DNA of 14,593 bases from a bacterium (GTDB lineage Bacteria; Patescibacteriota; Patescibacteriia; 2-12-FULL-60-25): the NCBI GenBank assembly GCA_024654265.1, contig JANLIO010000074.1:1-14593 (forward strand), read 5' to 3'. Positions 1 to 5,690 of this stretch are shown here, piece after piece. Below the pieces are notes generated by a model, which was given only the letters and a program-made list of their open reading frames with translations, was not told the origin of the DNA and did no database searches. How positions within the stretch are numbered: the stretch's first letter is position 1; every line of letters begins with the position of its first letter. The position numbers were made by a program, and so were the translations under genes.

Positions 1-30
1 GTTTTCGGTGTCTGGTACAGTTATCTACAG
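1..30 (-). repeat. Dispersed repeat unit, inverted copy
   Basis: The reverse complement reads CTGTAGATAACTGTACCAGA followed by CACCG. This matches the units at 205-229, 281-305 and 4330-4353: a DnaA-box-like 9-mer (here TTATCTACA at 21-29), a short spacer, then ACCAGACACCG. A further core-only piece, AGCGGACCTGACACC, lies at 81-95. It marks the left edge of the repeat-rich block and may continue outside the window. Confidence 0.65.
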
Positions 31-136
31 CAAATATGAGAAATATGCCTAAATTAGGTAATCCTGAACATCGAACTGCTAGCGGACCTGACACCAAAAT
101 AAAATCAAACCATATCTGGCATTTATGTTAGGGTTT

Positions 137-319
137 TACTCTTTTTTTGAGCCTGACACCGATTTCCCGCGTTCCATAAAACAGTAGTAATCGTCAAAGC
201 TCGTCTGTGAATAAGCGAACCAGACACCGAACCTAAAGAATCTTTAGATATTGTTAATTGGGCGGTTTATCGGCTATTTTCTGTGGATAACCGAACCTGA
301 CACCGGATTTCACCGGATT
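137..319 (+). repeat. 183-bp long direct repeat, copy A
   Basis: This stretch recurs at 2188-2370 at a constant offset of 2051 bases. I count five mismatches, at 218, 291, 294, 298 and 310. It contains an internal pair of related units: TGTGAATAA (206-214) followed by ACCAGACACCG, and TGTGGATAA (282-290) followed by ACCTGACACCGG. A 6-bp palindrome, CTAAAG-AAT-CTTTAG, sits between them at 233-247. No credible coding frame is present. With copy B it brackets the toxin-antitoxin and methyltransferase segment. Confidence 0.95.
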
Positions 320-363
320 TTTTACGAACCTGACACCGGATTCACCGGATTTCCCACCGGATT
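301..363 (+). repeat. Short CACCGGATT 9-mer array
   Basis: Five copies of CACCGGATT start at 301, 311, 334, 343 and 355, with 0 to 14 bases between them; the third is preceded by a further ACGAACCTGA core. Copy B of the long repeat has only two such units (2352 and 2362), so the array is expanded or differently trimmed here. There are no spacers of regular length, so it is not a CRISPR array. Confidence 0.8.
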
Positions 364-450
364 TCCAAACTCGTCGGAAGTTAGAGAAAAGATAGGTTGC
401 TTGTTTAGCTTATTTATTACTGTTTTAAGTTGTTTTTTTATAATTATTCA

Positions 451-474
451 AGACCTTACTATATTATAAGGTCT
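451..474. promoter_or_regulatory. AT-rich palindrome 1, candidate operator
   Basis: AGACCTTA (451-458) and TAAGGTCT (467-474) are perfect 8-bp inverted arms around an 8-base AT-only-plus-C centre. The palindrome is followed by a weak T-rich stretch, so a terminator is possible. A second palindrome of very similar core (TTATATT/TATATTATAAG) lies 44 bp downstream, centre to centre, and both precede the abiE promoter. Known AbiEi antitoxins autoregulate by binding paired inverted repeats upstream of their operon, so these are candidate operators by inference. Confidence 0.5.
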
Positions 475-495
475 CTTTATTTACCGAAGTTTCCG

Positions 496-517
496 TGTCT
501 TATTATATTATAAGACA
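496..517. promoter_or_regulatory. AT-rich palindrome 2, candidate operator
   Basis: TGTCTTAT (496-503) and ATAAGACA (510-517) form perfect 8-bp arms around TATATT. It shares the TATATTATAAG core with the palindrome at 451-474 and lies about 37 bases upstream of the -35 element at 554. The paired arrangement suggests a dimeric or cooperative DNA-binding protein, most simply the AbiEi product. Confidence 0.5.
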
Positions 518-553
518 GGAATTAATGAGCTATCTTTATTAATCCCTTGGCTC

Positions 554-582
554 TTGTGTTGATATAAATTATATCATATAAT
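554..582 (+). promoter_or_regulatory. Predicted promoter of the abiE operon
   Basis: A perfect -10 TATAAT (577-582) stands 17 bases after a partial -35 TTGTGT (554-559). Transcription would begin near 589, about 33 bases before the abiEi start. A small palindrome GATATA-AAT-TATATC (561-575) lies within the spacer. The leader contains a possible hairpin, AAAGGG (590-595) with CCCTTT (605-610), just before the start codon. Confidence 0.6.
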
Positions 583-621
583 TGACTGGAAAGGGACTTA
601 AACACCCTTTATAGTCACTAT

Positions 622-1239
622 ATGGATAAAATACCGACAAAAGGTGAATATTTAGAAGTTTTATTGAGATCCTCCAAAACCATCTTTTCAACCAAAGATG
701 CTGCTTTGTTGTGGTATGAAAATGATAATACTGTGGTTACTGATCGATTGAAGAAATATGTTAAAGCCGGAAAGTTGGTTCGCCCTTATCGTGGCTTATA
801 CGCTAAGGATAAAAATTATAATCGTTTTGAATTGGCAACGCGCATTTATACTCCCTCTTATATCAGCTTCGAGACTATTTTAACAAGGGCTGGAATTAAT
901 TTTCAGTTTTACAGCAATGTCTTCGTTGCTTCATATGTGACCCGCGATATTGTAGCTGATGATCAAAAAATTTCTTTTATTCGGATGAAAGACTATGCCT
1001 TGAGTAACACGGCCGGTATTGAACACGCGGACGGAATTGCTACTGCTACGAAAGAACGTGCGTTCTTGGACAGAATTTATGTAAGCAAAGATTATCATTT
1101 TGATAATTTAAACGCTTTGGATTGGGACAAGGTATTTGAGATTTTGCCAATATATAACAATAAGCGCATGGAAAAAAAGGTTAAGCGATATTTTGATCAT
1201 TACAAAAGCGATCAGCCTACTAAACCAGAAAAAATATGA
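622..1239 (+). CDS. abiEi: AbiEi-type antitoxin of a type IV toxin-antitoxin system
   Basis: The 205-residue protein is predicted to be the antitoxin and transcriptional autorepressor of an AbiE-type pair. The N-terminal region (about residues 18-65) reads as a winged helix, ending in the family-typical LVRPYRGLYAKD. The middle and C-terminal part carries the S-x-E-T-I-L and ATKERAFLDRIY segments characteristic of AbiEi-like proteins. The gene ends in an ATGA overlap with the next gene, whose product is an AbiEii nucleotidyltransferase; this coupling is typical of antitoxin-toxin pairs and is the strongest support. The start at 622 has no clear Shine-Dalgarno sequence. It is preceded by a good promoter and two palindromes that could be its own binding sites. 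The C-terminus is lysine-rich. I cannot tell from sequence whether it neutralises the toxin without contact, as in other type IV systems. Confidence 0.85.
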   Translation: MDKIPTKGEYLEVLLRSSKTIFSTKDAALLWYENDNTVVTDRLKKYVKAGKLVRPYRGLYAKDKNYNRFELATRIYTPSYISFETILTRAGINFQFYSNVFVASYVTRDIVADDQKISFIRMKDYALSNTAGIEHADGIATATKERAFLDRIYVSKDYHFDNLNALDWDKVFEILPIYNNKRMEKKVKRYFDHYKSDQPTKPEKI

Positions 1240-1931
1240 AATTAGACTACTCAAAGCATAAAAATATCTTATTGCAGATTTTAAAGGATATTTATTCCGA
1301 TACTTCCATCGCTCCCCATTTGGGATTCAAGGGTGGTACGGCCGCTTTATTGTTCTATGGCTTGACTCGTGATTCTGTTGATTTGGATTTCGATTTATTG
1401 AACGAGGAAAAAGAAACGGAAGTATTCGAGAAGATTCAAAAAATAATTGCTAACTATGGGACGGTGGTAGAATCCAGGATTAAGAAATTCAACTTATTGA
1501 ATGTTCTTTCGTATGCGCCAGGCGCACAGAAAATTAAAGTCGAGGTCAATCGCAGGCAGTTCGGTTCGAAATATGATTTAAAGACTTTGTTAGGCATTTC
1601 TATGTTGGTTATGGTTCAGGAAGATATGTTTGCACATAAATTGATGGCCATGCATGAGCGGATCGGCAAGACGAGTCGGGATATTTACGATGTCTGGTTT
1701 TTCTTGGAGAATCATTGGTCGATCAATAAAGAAATCGTTGAGCAGCGTTCTGGCAAAACATTTAAAGAGGTTTTGCAATTGACAGCCGAGCAATTAGAAC
1801 AGTTAGACAATAGGCATATTTTGGACGGCTTAGGTGACTTTTTAATCGATCCGCAAAAAGATTGGGGTCGAGCGAAATTGAAGTCCGAAACGATATTTTT
1901 GTTAAAAGCTCGAGCAGAGAGCGAGAAATAA
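1236..1931 (+). CDS. abiEii: AbiEii/AbiGii-family nucleotidyltransferase toxin
   Basis: This 231-residue protein belongs to the AbiEii nucleotidyltransferase-fold toxins, which transfer nucleotides and act in phage abortive infection. Visible motifs are the GG-T nucleotide-binding turn (FKGGTAALLFYG, residues 31-42), the R45-D46-S47 segment leading into the acidic DLDFD (49-53), a second acidic strand KVEVN (101-105, E103), and the family's QEDMFAHKLMAM (128-139) and SRDIYDVWFF (147-156), with K135, R148, D149 and D152 as likely active-site residues. Its length is normal for the compact form and all motifs look intact, so it should be active. The start overlaps the antitoxin stop (ATGA). A methyltransferase remnant begins only 4 bases after its stop, so the three were probably one transcript. 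Confidence 0.9.
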   Translation: MKLDYSKHKNILLQILKDIYSDTSIAPHLGFKGGTAALLFYGLTRDSVDLDFDLLNEEKETEVFEKIQKIIANYGTVVESRIKKFNLLNVLSYAPGAQKIKVEVNRRQFGSKYDLKTLLGISMLVMVQEDMFAHKLMAMHERIGKTSRDIYDVWFFLENHWSINKEIVEQRSGKTFKEVLQLTAEQLEQLDNRHILDGLGDFLIDPQKDWGRAKLKSETIFLLKARAESEK

Positions 1932-1935
1932 AGTT

Positions 1936-2201
1936 ATGGCAAACAAGAATCTTACAAATGCAAAAAAACAAAGAACGATGAGTTTTATACTCAATTTTCT
2001 GATATTCAAAAAGAGGTAAAATCTTATCTTGAGTACGACCCTAACACTTTTCAAGGTAAGGTAGTGTACAGCAACTGTGACGACCCGTTCGAAAGTAATT
2101 TCTTTCGCTATTTCGTTTTAAATTTCAACAAGCTTGGACTAAAACAACTTATCACTACAAGTTACAAACCCTCACCCGTAGCCAATATACTCTTTTTTTG
2201 A
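1936..2201 (+). pseudogene. Truncated, frameshifted EcoRI-type adenine methyltransferase
   Basis: Reading from the ATG at 1936 gives MANKNLTNAKK, then the frame breaks at a run of seven A's (about 1971-1978). Adding one base restores a continuous reading that continues with KNDEFYTQFSDIQKEV, a CDDPFESNFFRYF segment and LGLKQLITTSYKPSP. These are the conserved N-terminal segments of EcoRI-family N6-adenine methyltransferases. The corrected reading runs about 88 codons and stops at TGA (2199-2201), because copy B of the long repeat begins at 2188 and replaces the rest; the full family length is several times greater. It starts 4 bases after the abiEii stop. No partner restriction gene or C-terminal remainder is visible. 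The single-base loss could be real, a slippage site, or an assembly error, but the truncation is independent of it. Confidence 0.85.
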
Positions 2202-2370
2202 GCCTGACACCGATTTCCCGCGTTCCATAAAACAGTAGTAATCGTCAAAGCTCGTCTGTGAATAAGCGTACCAGACACCGAACCTAAAGAATCTTTAGAT
2301 ATTGTTAATTGGGCGGTTTATCGGCTATTTTCTGTGGATAAGCGGACCAGACACCGGATTACACCGGATT
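2188..2370 (+). repeat. 183-bp long direct repeat, copy B
   Basis: This is a near-identical copy of 137-319. It begins within the methyltransferase reading frame, supplying that fragment's stop codon, and ends 27 bases before the stop of the convergent TerB_N gene. It contains TGTGAATAA (2257-2265) and TGTGGATAA (2333-2341), each followed by ACCAGACACCG. Two equal-orientation copies 2 kb apart would allow recombination that deletes the AbiE segment and leaves one copy. Confidence 0.95.
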
Positions 2371-2397
2371 CTTGCTCTCTTTTCATTTCGTGGTTAT

Positions 2398-3378
2398 TTA
2401 TTCCTTGAGCATATTGTAGGCTTGTTGTAGTAAAGAACAGATAATCATTCTGAACTTCTCATTTCTTAAAAAATCAGGCACTTTCACACCGCAAACTTCG
2501 TCAGGGATAGAAAGATTGGCAAAACAGTTTGCTTTATAATACTCAAGCTCATTGTCTCCAATGCTATCTAAAAGCAACCCGTTTTCGCTCTCATGTTTTA
2601 CTAAAATGGCTTCGAGTATGCTCTCAAACTTGTCAGGTTTCTTGTTGATGTAGCGCTTGTTTCTGAATCCAACCCTAGAGCTGATTTGCATAAGCTCCTT
2701 AGCAGTTAAAGATAATCCGAGTTTTTTTCGGACTGAAAGCAGTTCGTCTGATATTGTTTGAAAACTAAAATCTTTATCTTTCAAAAAATCAAAACGTTTT
2801 CTGTATATCACTGAAACTAATAAAGCTGTTTCAGCATATGATCTAAAAGTTCCTTTGTCGTGAAATTTCAATAACCTCAACACCTCTCCCGCTGCTACAT
2901 CAAAATCTCCTAATAACATGTGCCTCTCAAGTCCGTAATAGTATAAGAATACATAACTTAGATTTGTTGGTTGTGTTACATCACGCAACCAGATTAAATA
3001 TTGGTATCTTTGCTCTGGTGTCAAAGTAGTATAAGCGGGATAGTAAAGTGCGTTTTCTTCCAGATTGCTATTTTTGCGGACAGACAATTTAGTCCAAATC
3101 ATACTTGGTTCAGCGTTTAAATTCGTATGCTGTTCTCGTTCCGAAGTAACGCTGTTAATCCCAACCGTCACAACAATACTCAGAGAACTAGCAATTTCAG
3201 CTTGCGATGGATTTTCATCAGTAACAAATACAAGAGAGCGTGTTGGTTCAGGGATAAAATTTGATTCTTTAAGACCACCTACGATCAATGCGGGTAGATT
3301 TTGGCCCTCTTTAGAAAATTGGAAAATATCTGTCTTTTGAGTTGGACTTTTGTTTTTTAGGAAGTCAAAAATGCCCAT
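2398..3378 (-). CDS. TerB N-terminal-domain protein
   Basis: This 326-residue soluble protein opens with MGIFDFLK. Its clearest part is a TerB_N-like segment at about residues 112-190: YYPAYTTLTPEQRYQYL-W-LRD (112-133), then SYVFLYYYGLERHML (141-155), followed by a helix with spaced leucines. TerB_N modules occur in proteins of the Ter stress-response network, linked by comparative genomics to tellurite and phage stress; the biochemical role is not known. The remainder (about 200-326) is charged and helical and I do not recognise it. The gene is last in a three-gene minus-strand operon, 18 bases after the Ltp gene stop. There is no clear Shine-Dalgarno sequence before its ATG. No kinase, TerD or nuclease domain is visible, so it is a minimal version of the family. 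Confidence 0.75.
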   Translation of the reverse strand: MGIFDFLKNKSPTQKTDIFQFSKEGQNLPALIVGGLKESNFIPEPTRSLVFVTDENPSQAEIASSLSIVVTVGINSVTSEREQHTNLNAEPSMIWTKLSVRKNSNLEENALYYPAYTTLTPEQRYQYLIWLRDVTQPTNLSYVFLYYYGLERHMLLGDFDVAAGEVLRLLKFHDKGTFRSYAETALLVSVIYRKRFDFLKDKDFSFQTISDELLSVRKKLGLSLTAKELMQISSRVGFRNKRYINKKPDKFESILEAILVKHESENGLLLDSIGDNELEYYKANCFANLSIPDEVCGVKVPDFLRNEKFRMIICSLLQQAYNMLKE

Positions 3379-3396
3379 GGCGTTTTATTTGTTCTG

Positions 3397-4044
3397 TTAC
3401 AGACCAACCGCGTTAGCTCCATACTCTGCTTGCGCTTGTGTAAATTGGTCGTACTTTAATTGATCAATTAAGCTACCGCGAGAAAAGGCCGAATACTCCA
3501 TATACGCTTTGGCCTTTTTAGCCGCTTGCTCATTCCAGTTCGCACTGGAATTGTCTGCGCCATAAACTGCGTCAGCATGAGAAAATTGATCGTATTCTAA
3601 TTGAGCGACTAAGCCACCATAAGAAAATGCTGTGTAGTTTAAATAAGATTTTGCTTTAGCAACCGCATTCTTTTGACTAACTGTCTCGCTTGATGTTGGC
3701 GCAGGTGTCGGGGTTGACGTTGGCGCAGGAGTAGTTTTTGTTTCCGTCTTCGCAGGCGTAGGAGCAGTTTCAGTTTTTTCTACAACAGGGGCAGGGTTGT
3801 CGTTTTCAGTAGTGGCTTCTGTGTTCTCCGTTGCAGGTTGTTGAGTAGCTTGATTATTTTGCGATGTGTCGGTTGTAATTCCGAAGAGAATAAAAGAAGC
3901 GACCGTTGCAATACCAAAAATTGTTGCAATCTTTTTTCTCGTTATTTCGCCTTTGATAAAACGAGAAAAAGCAGTTGGTTTAACAAGACCGACAATCAAA
4001 GCGACGAACGAAACGAAAAATAAAATTAAAAATAGATTATTCAT
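3397..4044 (-). CDS. Membrane-anchored protein with two Ltp domains (superinfection-exclusion type)
   Basis: The 215-residue protein has two predicted membrane helices (about 3-22 and 39-57) separated by a basic loop. A Thr/Pro/Ala-rich linker follows (about 58-125), then two Ltp repeats (about 127-165 and 174-212). The repeats share A-K-A-K-x-Y-x-x-Y-x-A-F-S, L-x-x-Q-L-x-YDQF and A-x-A-x-YGA. Ltp domains are known from the lipoprotein of Streptococcus phage TP-J34, which blocks DNA injection by superinfecting phages. There is no lipobox here: anchoring would be by the helices, with the domains held on a spacer outside the membrane. The gene begins 5 bases after the HTH regulator and is followed 18 bases later by the TerB_N gene. 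A phage-exclusion role is inferred; many bacteria also carry non-phage Ltp proteins of unknown role. Confidence 0.85.
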   Translation of the reverse strand: MNNLFLILFFVSFVALIVGLVKPTAFSRFIKGEITRKKIATIFGIATVASFILFGITTDTSQNNQATQQPATENTEATTENDNPAPVVEKTETAPTPAKTETKTTPAPTSTPTPAPTSSETVSQKNAVAKAKSYLNYTAFSYGGLVAQLEYDQFSHADAVYGADNSSANWNEQAAKKAKAYMEYSAFSRGSLIDQLKYDQFTQAQAEYGANAVGL

Positions 4045-4049
4045 AGTAG

Positions 4050-4268
4050 TTATTTTATAAAGTGGTTAATATCTTTTTTATAAACCTTTGCAAACTCTGC
4101 TAATTCTACCGCATCAACTCCGCGCTCGCCCCGCTCTATCTTGGAAACATACGCTTGAGGTTTCTTCAATAGTTTTCCTGCCTGTACTTGCGTCAAACCT
4201 GCCTCTTGGCGAGCGGAACGGAGTTTTGCGGTAAGGTGTTGGTATTTTGCTTGGTATTTCTTCAACAT
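4050..4268 (-). CDS. XRE-family helix-turn-helix regulator
   Basis: This 72-residue protein is essentially one Cro/C1-type HTH domain. The helix-turn-helix lies at about residues 14-50, with LRSARQEAGLTQVQAGKLL and the recognition helix PQAYVSKIERGERG, followed by the usual closing helices (VELAEFAKVYKKDINHF). It is the first gene of the minus-strand operon, 5 bases ahead of the Ltp gene, so it probably represses its own operon. The region upstream (4269-4325) is AT-rich, with a TATATT on the minus strand at 4288-4283, but I see no convincing -35. The start ATG at 4268 has no Shine-Dalgarno sequence. This is a conventional phage- or TA-like regulator; the target is inferred. Confidence 0.88.
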   Translation of the reverse strand: MLKKYQAKYQHLTAKLRSARQEAGLTQVQAGKLLKKPQAYVSKIERGERGVDAVELAEFAKVYKKDINHFIK

Positions 4269-4329
4269 ATAGATATTAACATAATATAGTCGAAAGTAGA
4301 ATATACCATTTTAGATTATTGTGGGATCT

Positions 4330-4354
4330 GGTGTCTGATCCTCTTATCCACAGA
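4330..4354 (-). repeat. Dispersed repeat unit with DnaA-box-like 9-mer, inverted copy
   Basis: On the minus strand this reads TTCTGTGGATAAGAGGATCA then GACACC. It matches 2331-2355 of copy B except for a few bases, but lies in the opposite orientation. TTATCCACA at 4344-4352 is identical to the classical DnaA-box consensus. With the unit at 4403-4418 it sits immediately upstream of the XRE operon, so the whole 1-4420 block is bounded by repeat units. Confidence 0.75.
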
Positions 4355-4402
4355 AAATGATATTATTATCCTTAAATATAGCACAACTTTAGCATACTTC
4401 TG

Positions 4403-4418
4403 TCCAGTGTCAGGTTCG
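4403..4418 (-). repeat. Dispersed repeat core, inverted copy
   Basis: On the minus strand this is CGAACCTGACACTGGA, one mismatch from CGAACCTGACACCGGA at 292-307 and 325-340. It is the rightmost unit of the family that I can see; none occurs right of 4420 in this window. Confidence 0.65.
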
Positions 4419-4458
4419 TGTATTGTTGAACCTAATCAATATAACAAAACCGCCATTT

Positions 4459-4514
4459 TGATCTGTACCCCAAAAAGTGGACACGAAAGTGTCCGCTTTT
4501 TGGGGTACAGATCA
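4459..4514. mobile_element. 56-bp near-perfect palindrome, possible IS3-type end pair (miniature element)
   Basis: Arms of 26 bp (4459-4484 and 4489-4514) pair completely apart from one G-T position, around a GAAA loop. Each arm starts TGATCTGTACCCCAAAAAGT, which resembles the terminal inverted repeats of IS3-family insertion sequences, with TG/CA at the outer ends. TTT lies directly outside both ends (4456-4458 and 4515-4517), compatible with a 3-bp target duplication but weak in an AT-rich area. It could be a solo pair of IS ends with the inside lost. It is not a normal rho-independent terminator, as neither side has a T run directly after the stem. The IS family call is from memory of terminal patterns. 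Confidence 0.55.
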
Positions 4515-4538
4515 TTTCGGACGGCTAATCGTACCGCA

Positions 4539-4571
4539 CAGATTTCGAACGCCTGGAGGCATTCGGGTCTG
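4539..4571. other. Imperfect hairpin downstream of the GIY-YIG gene
   Basis: CAGATTTCGAACGCCT (4539-4554) can pair with AGGCATTCGGGTCTG (4557-4571) on the plus-strand RNA if three U-G pairs and one mismatch are allowed. The surrounding 4515-4585 is visibly more GC-rich than the repeat block to its left. I see no gene in it. It may be a remnant, or an RNA 3' structure for the GIY-YIG transcript. Confidence 0.3.
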
Positions 4572-4585
4572 CCGATACGGAACTT

Positions 4586-4837
4586 TTATTCTTTTTGAGT
4601 TTCTATAAATCTTTTGTTTCTAAACGCCTGTCCAGAACCTGTCTTCAAATAATTTTCAAATCTCCGAGCTTGTAGCAAAGTTGGGAATGCGCAGTACCAA
4701 ATCAGTAAAAGCGGTCGAAAATTTTTGGTAGCGTCTGCATATCCAGATTCATGCTGATTAATCCTTCGCTTCAAGTCTGGAGTCGAGCCGGTATAAATCG
4801 ATCCATTTGATAACTTCAATAAGTAAACGTAGTACAT
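4586..4837 (-). CDS. Small GIY-YIG domain nuclease-like protein
   Basis: The 83 residues are a single GIY-YIG domain of the YhbQ/UPF0213 type. The YYVYLLK strand (2-8) stands for GIY, SIYTGST (13-19) for YIG, and it is followed by DLKRRINQHESG with the conserved Arg and His (about R24 and H28). The C-terminal E-N-Y-L-K segment supplies the usual metal-binding Glu (about E61). Proteins of this size are complete for the family; their cellular role is unsettled, though a DNA-cleaving or repair function is expected from the fold. The gene lies 96 bases beyond the 3' end of tRNA-Ser on the same strand, separated by nested inverted repeats. Longer frames running upstream into the tRNA are artefacts, so the ATG at 4837 is used. 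Confidence 0.88.
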   Translation of the reverse strand: MYYVYLLKLSNGSIYTGSTPDLKRRINQHESGYADATKNFRPLLLIWYCAFPTLLQARRFENYLKTGSGQAFRNKRFIETQKE

Positions 4838-4845
4838 GCATGATC

Positions 4846-5020
<175 letters not shown>

Positions 5021-5133
5021 GTGTTTAGAGTTGCGACGCGAGTTTAGCCGAATTTGGTATCAAAGTCTAGTGCAGGTGAATCTTATTTTATATTTCGTTT
5101 GAATAGTACTTGGGAGTGTCTTTGATATGCAGG

Positions 5134-5151
5134 AAAGCTCTATTGAGCTTT
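5134..5151. promoter_or_regulatory. Short hairpin upstream of the marR promoter
   Basis: AAAGCTC (5134-5140) and GAGCTTT (5145-5151) form a 7-bp stem with a TATT loop. Its right edge touches the inverted repeat that overlaps the -35 region. No T tract follows on either strand, so it is more likely a regulatory palindrome than a terminator. The rest of 5021-5150 shows no gene; it must hold the tRNA-Ser promoter, which I could not place with confidence. Confidence 0.35.
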
Positions 5152-5190
5152 GTGTTGACTCTTGACACAAGATAGATAAGTAACTAATAT
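5150..5190 (+). promoter_or_regulatory. Promoter and putative MarR operator
   Basis: A consensus -35 TTGACA (5162-5167) is followed after 17 bases by TAATAT (5185-5190), placing transcription start near 5197. TTGTGT (5150-5155) and ACACAA (5165-5170) form an inverted repeat with a 9-base centre that overlaps the -35. This is the size and position expected for a MarR dimer site that represses the exporter operon. The binding claim is inference; the promoter elements are read directly. Confidence 0.7.
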
Positions 5191-5222
5191 ATTTTACTCT
5201 TCGTAACGTCTGATGTACGGAT

Positions 5223-5681
5223 ATGAAATCACGCAAAAAAATCATTGAACATTTGATGCAGGATCTGTACGCCATGAGACGGAATCTTGCGGTTGGGTTT
5301 TCAGCAACAAAAAAGAGATCGATCACCCCATCGCAAGGATGTGTTTTGCGATATATTGCAAAAAATGAGCAGATCAATGTGAAAGCGATTGCGCAGAAGC
5401 TCGATATTTCTAGTAGCGCGGTGACACAGTTGATCGATGGTTTGGTTGAAAAGGGGTATGTGAGCCGTTCGAATCATTCAGAGGATCGTCGTGTTGTGAC
5501 GGTTTGTTTAACCGCAAAGGCAAATAAGCTTTTTGAAGAATTTAAGGCGCAAGGTTTAAAAAAGATGACGATTCTTTTTGATGTTCTTTCTGACGATGAA
5601 CTTGCTCGGTATGCAGAGCTACACGCAAAGATTGTCGCTGGGATCGCACAGAAAAAAGATAATCCTTCATCAAAGAAGTAG
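5223..5681 (+). CDS. MarR-family transcriptional regulator
   Basis: This 152-residue winged-helix protein starts with a dimerisation helix. The DNA-binding core lies at about 35-100: ITPSQGCVLRYIA, the INVKAIAQKLDISSSAVTQLIDGLVEKGYV helix-turn-helix, and the SEDRR wing (86-90) followed by VVTVCLT, matching the family D-x-R...LT pattern. The C-terminal helix completes the dimer arm. It leads an operon with two ABC half-transporters: only 9 bases separate its stop from the preferred start of the first. MarR proteins next to such exporters usually repress them and release DNA on binding the exported compound or a related signal. The inverted repeat over its own -35 fits autoregulation. The effector cannot be told from sequence. 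The lysine- and serine-rich tail is unremarkable. Confidence 0.92.
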   Translation: MKSRKKIIEHLMQDLYAMRRNLAVGFSATKKRSITPSQGCVLRYIAKNEQINVKAIAQKLDISSSAVTQLIDGLVEKGYVSRSNHSEDRRVVTVCLTAKANKLFEEFKAQGLKKMTILFDVLSDDELARYAELHAKIVAGIAQKKDNPSSKK

Positions 5682-5690
5682 GTGATACGT

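Noticed and set aside
301..363. Possible CRISPR array
   Set aside because: Units are 9 bases with 0-14 base gaps and no unique spacers of constant length; no cas genes.
251..469. 72-residue open frame over the repeat array
   Set aside because: It runs through the CACCGGATT units and the first palindrome; the GFPTGF-like residues are simply translated repeat.
3065..3340. Plus-strand frame opposite the TerB_N gene
   Set aside because: Antisense shadow; the minus-strand frame has clear family motifs.
4459..4514. Rho-independent terminator
   Set aside because: The stem is too long and lacks a following T run on both strands, and the outer ends look like IS termini.
4407..4598. 63-residue plus-strand frame
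   Set aside because: It is made of the repeat core, the 56-bp palindrome and the GC-rich tail; no family resemblance or start signal.
5682..5690. GTG start nine bases upstream for the first ABC gene
   Set aside because: AGGTG at 5680-5684 is well spaced for the ATG at 5691, and would overlap a start at 5682.
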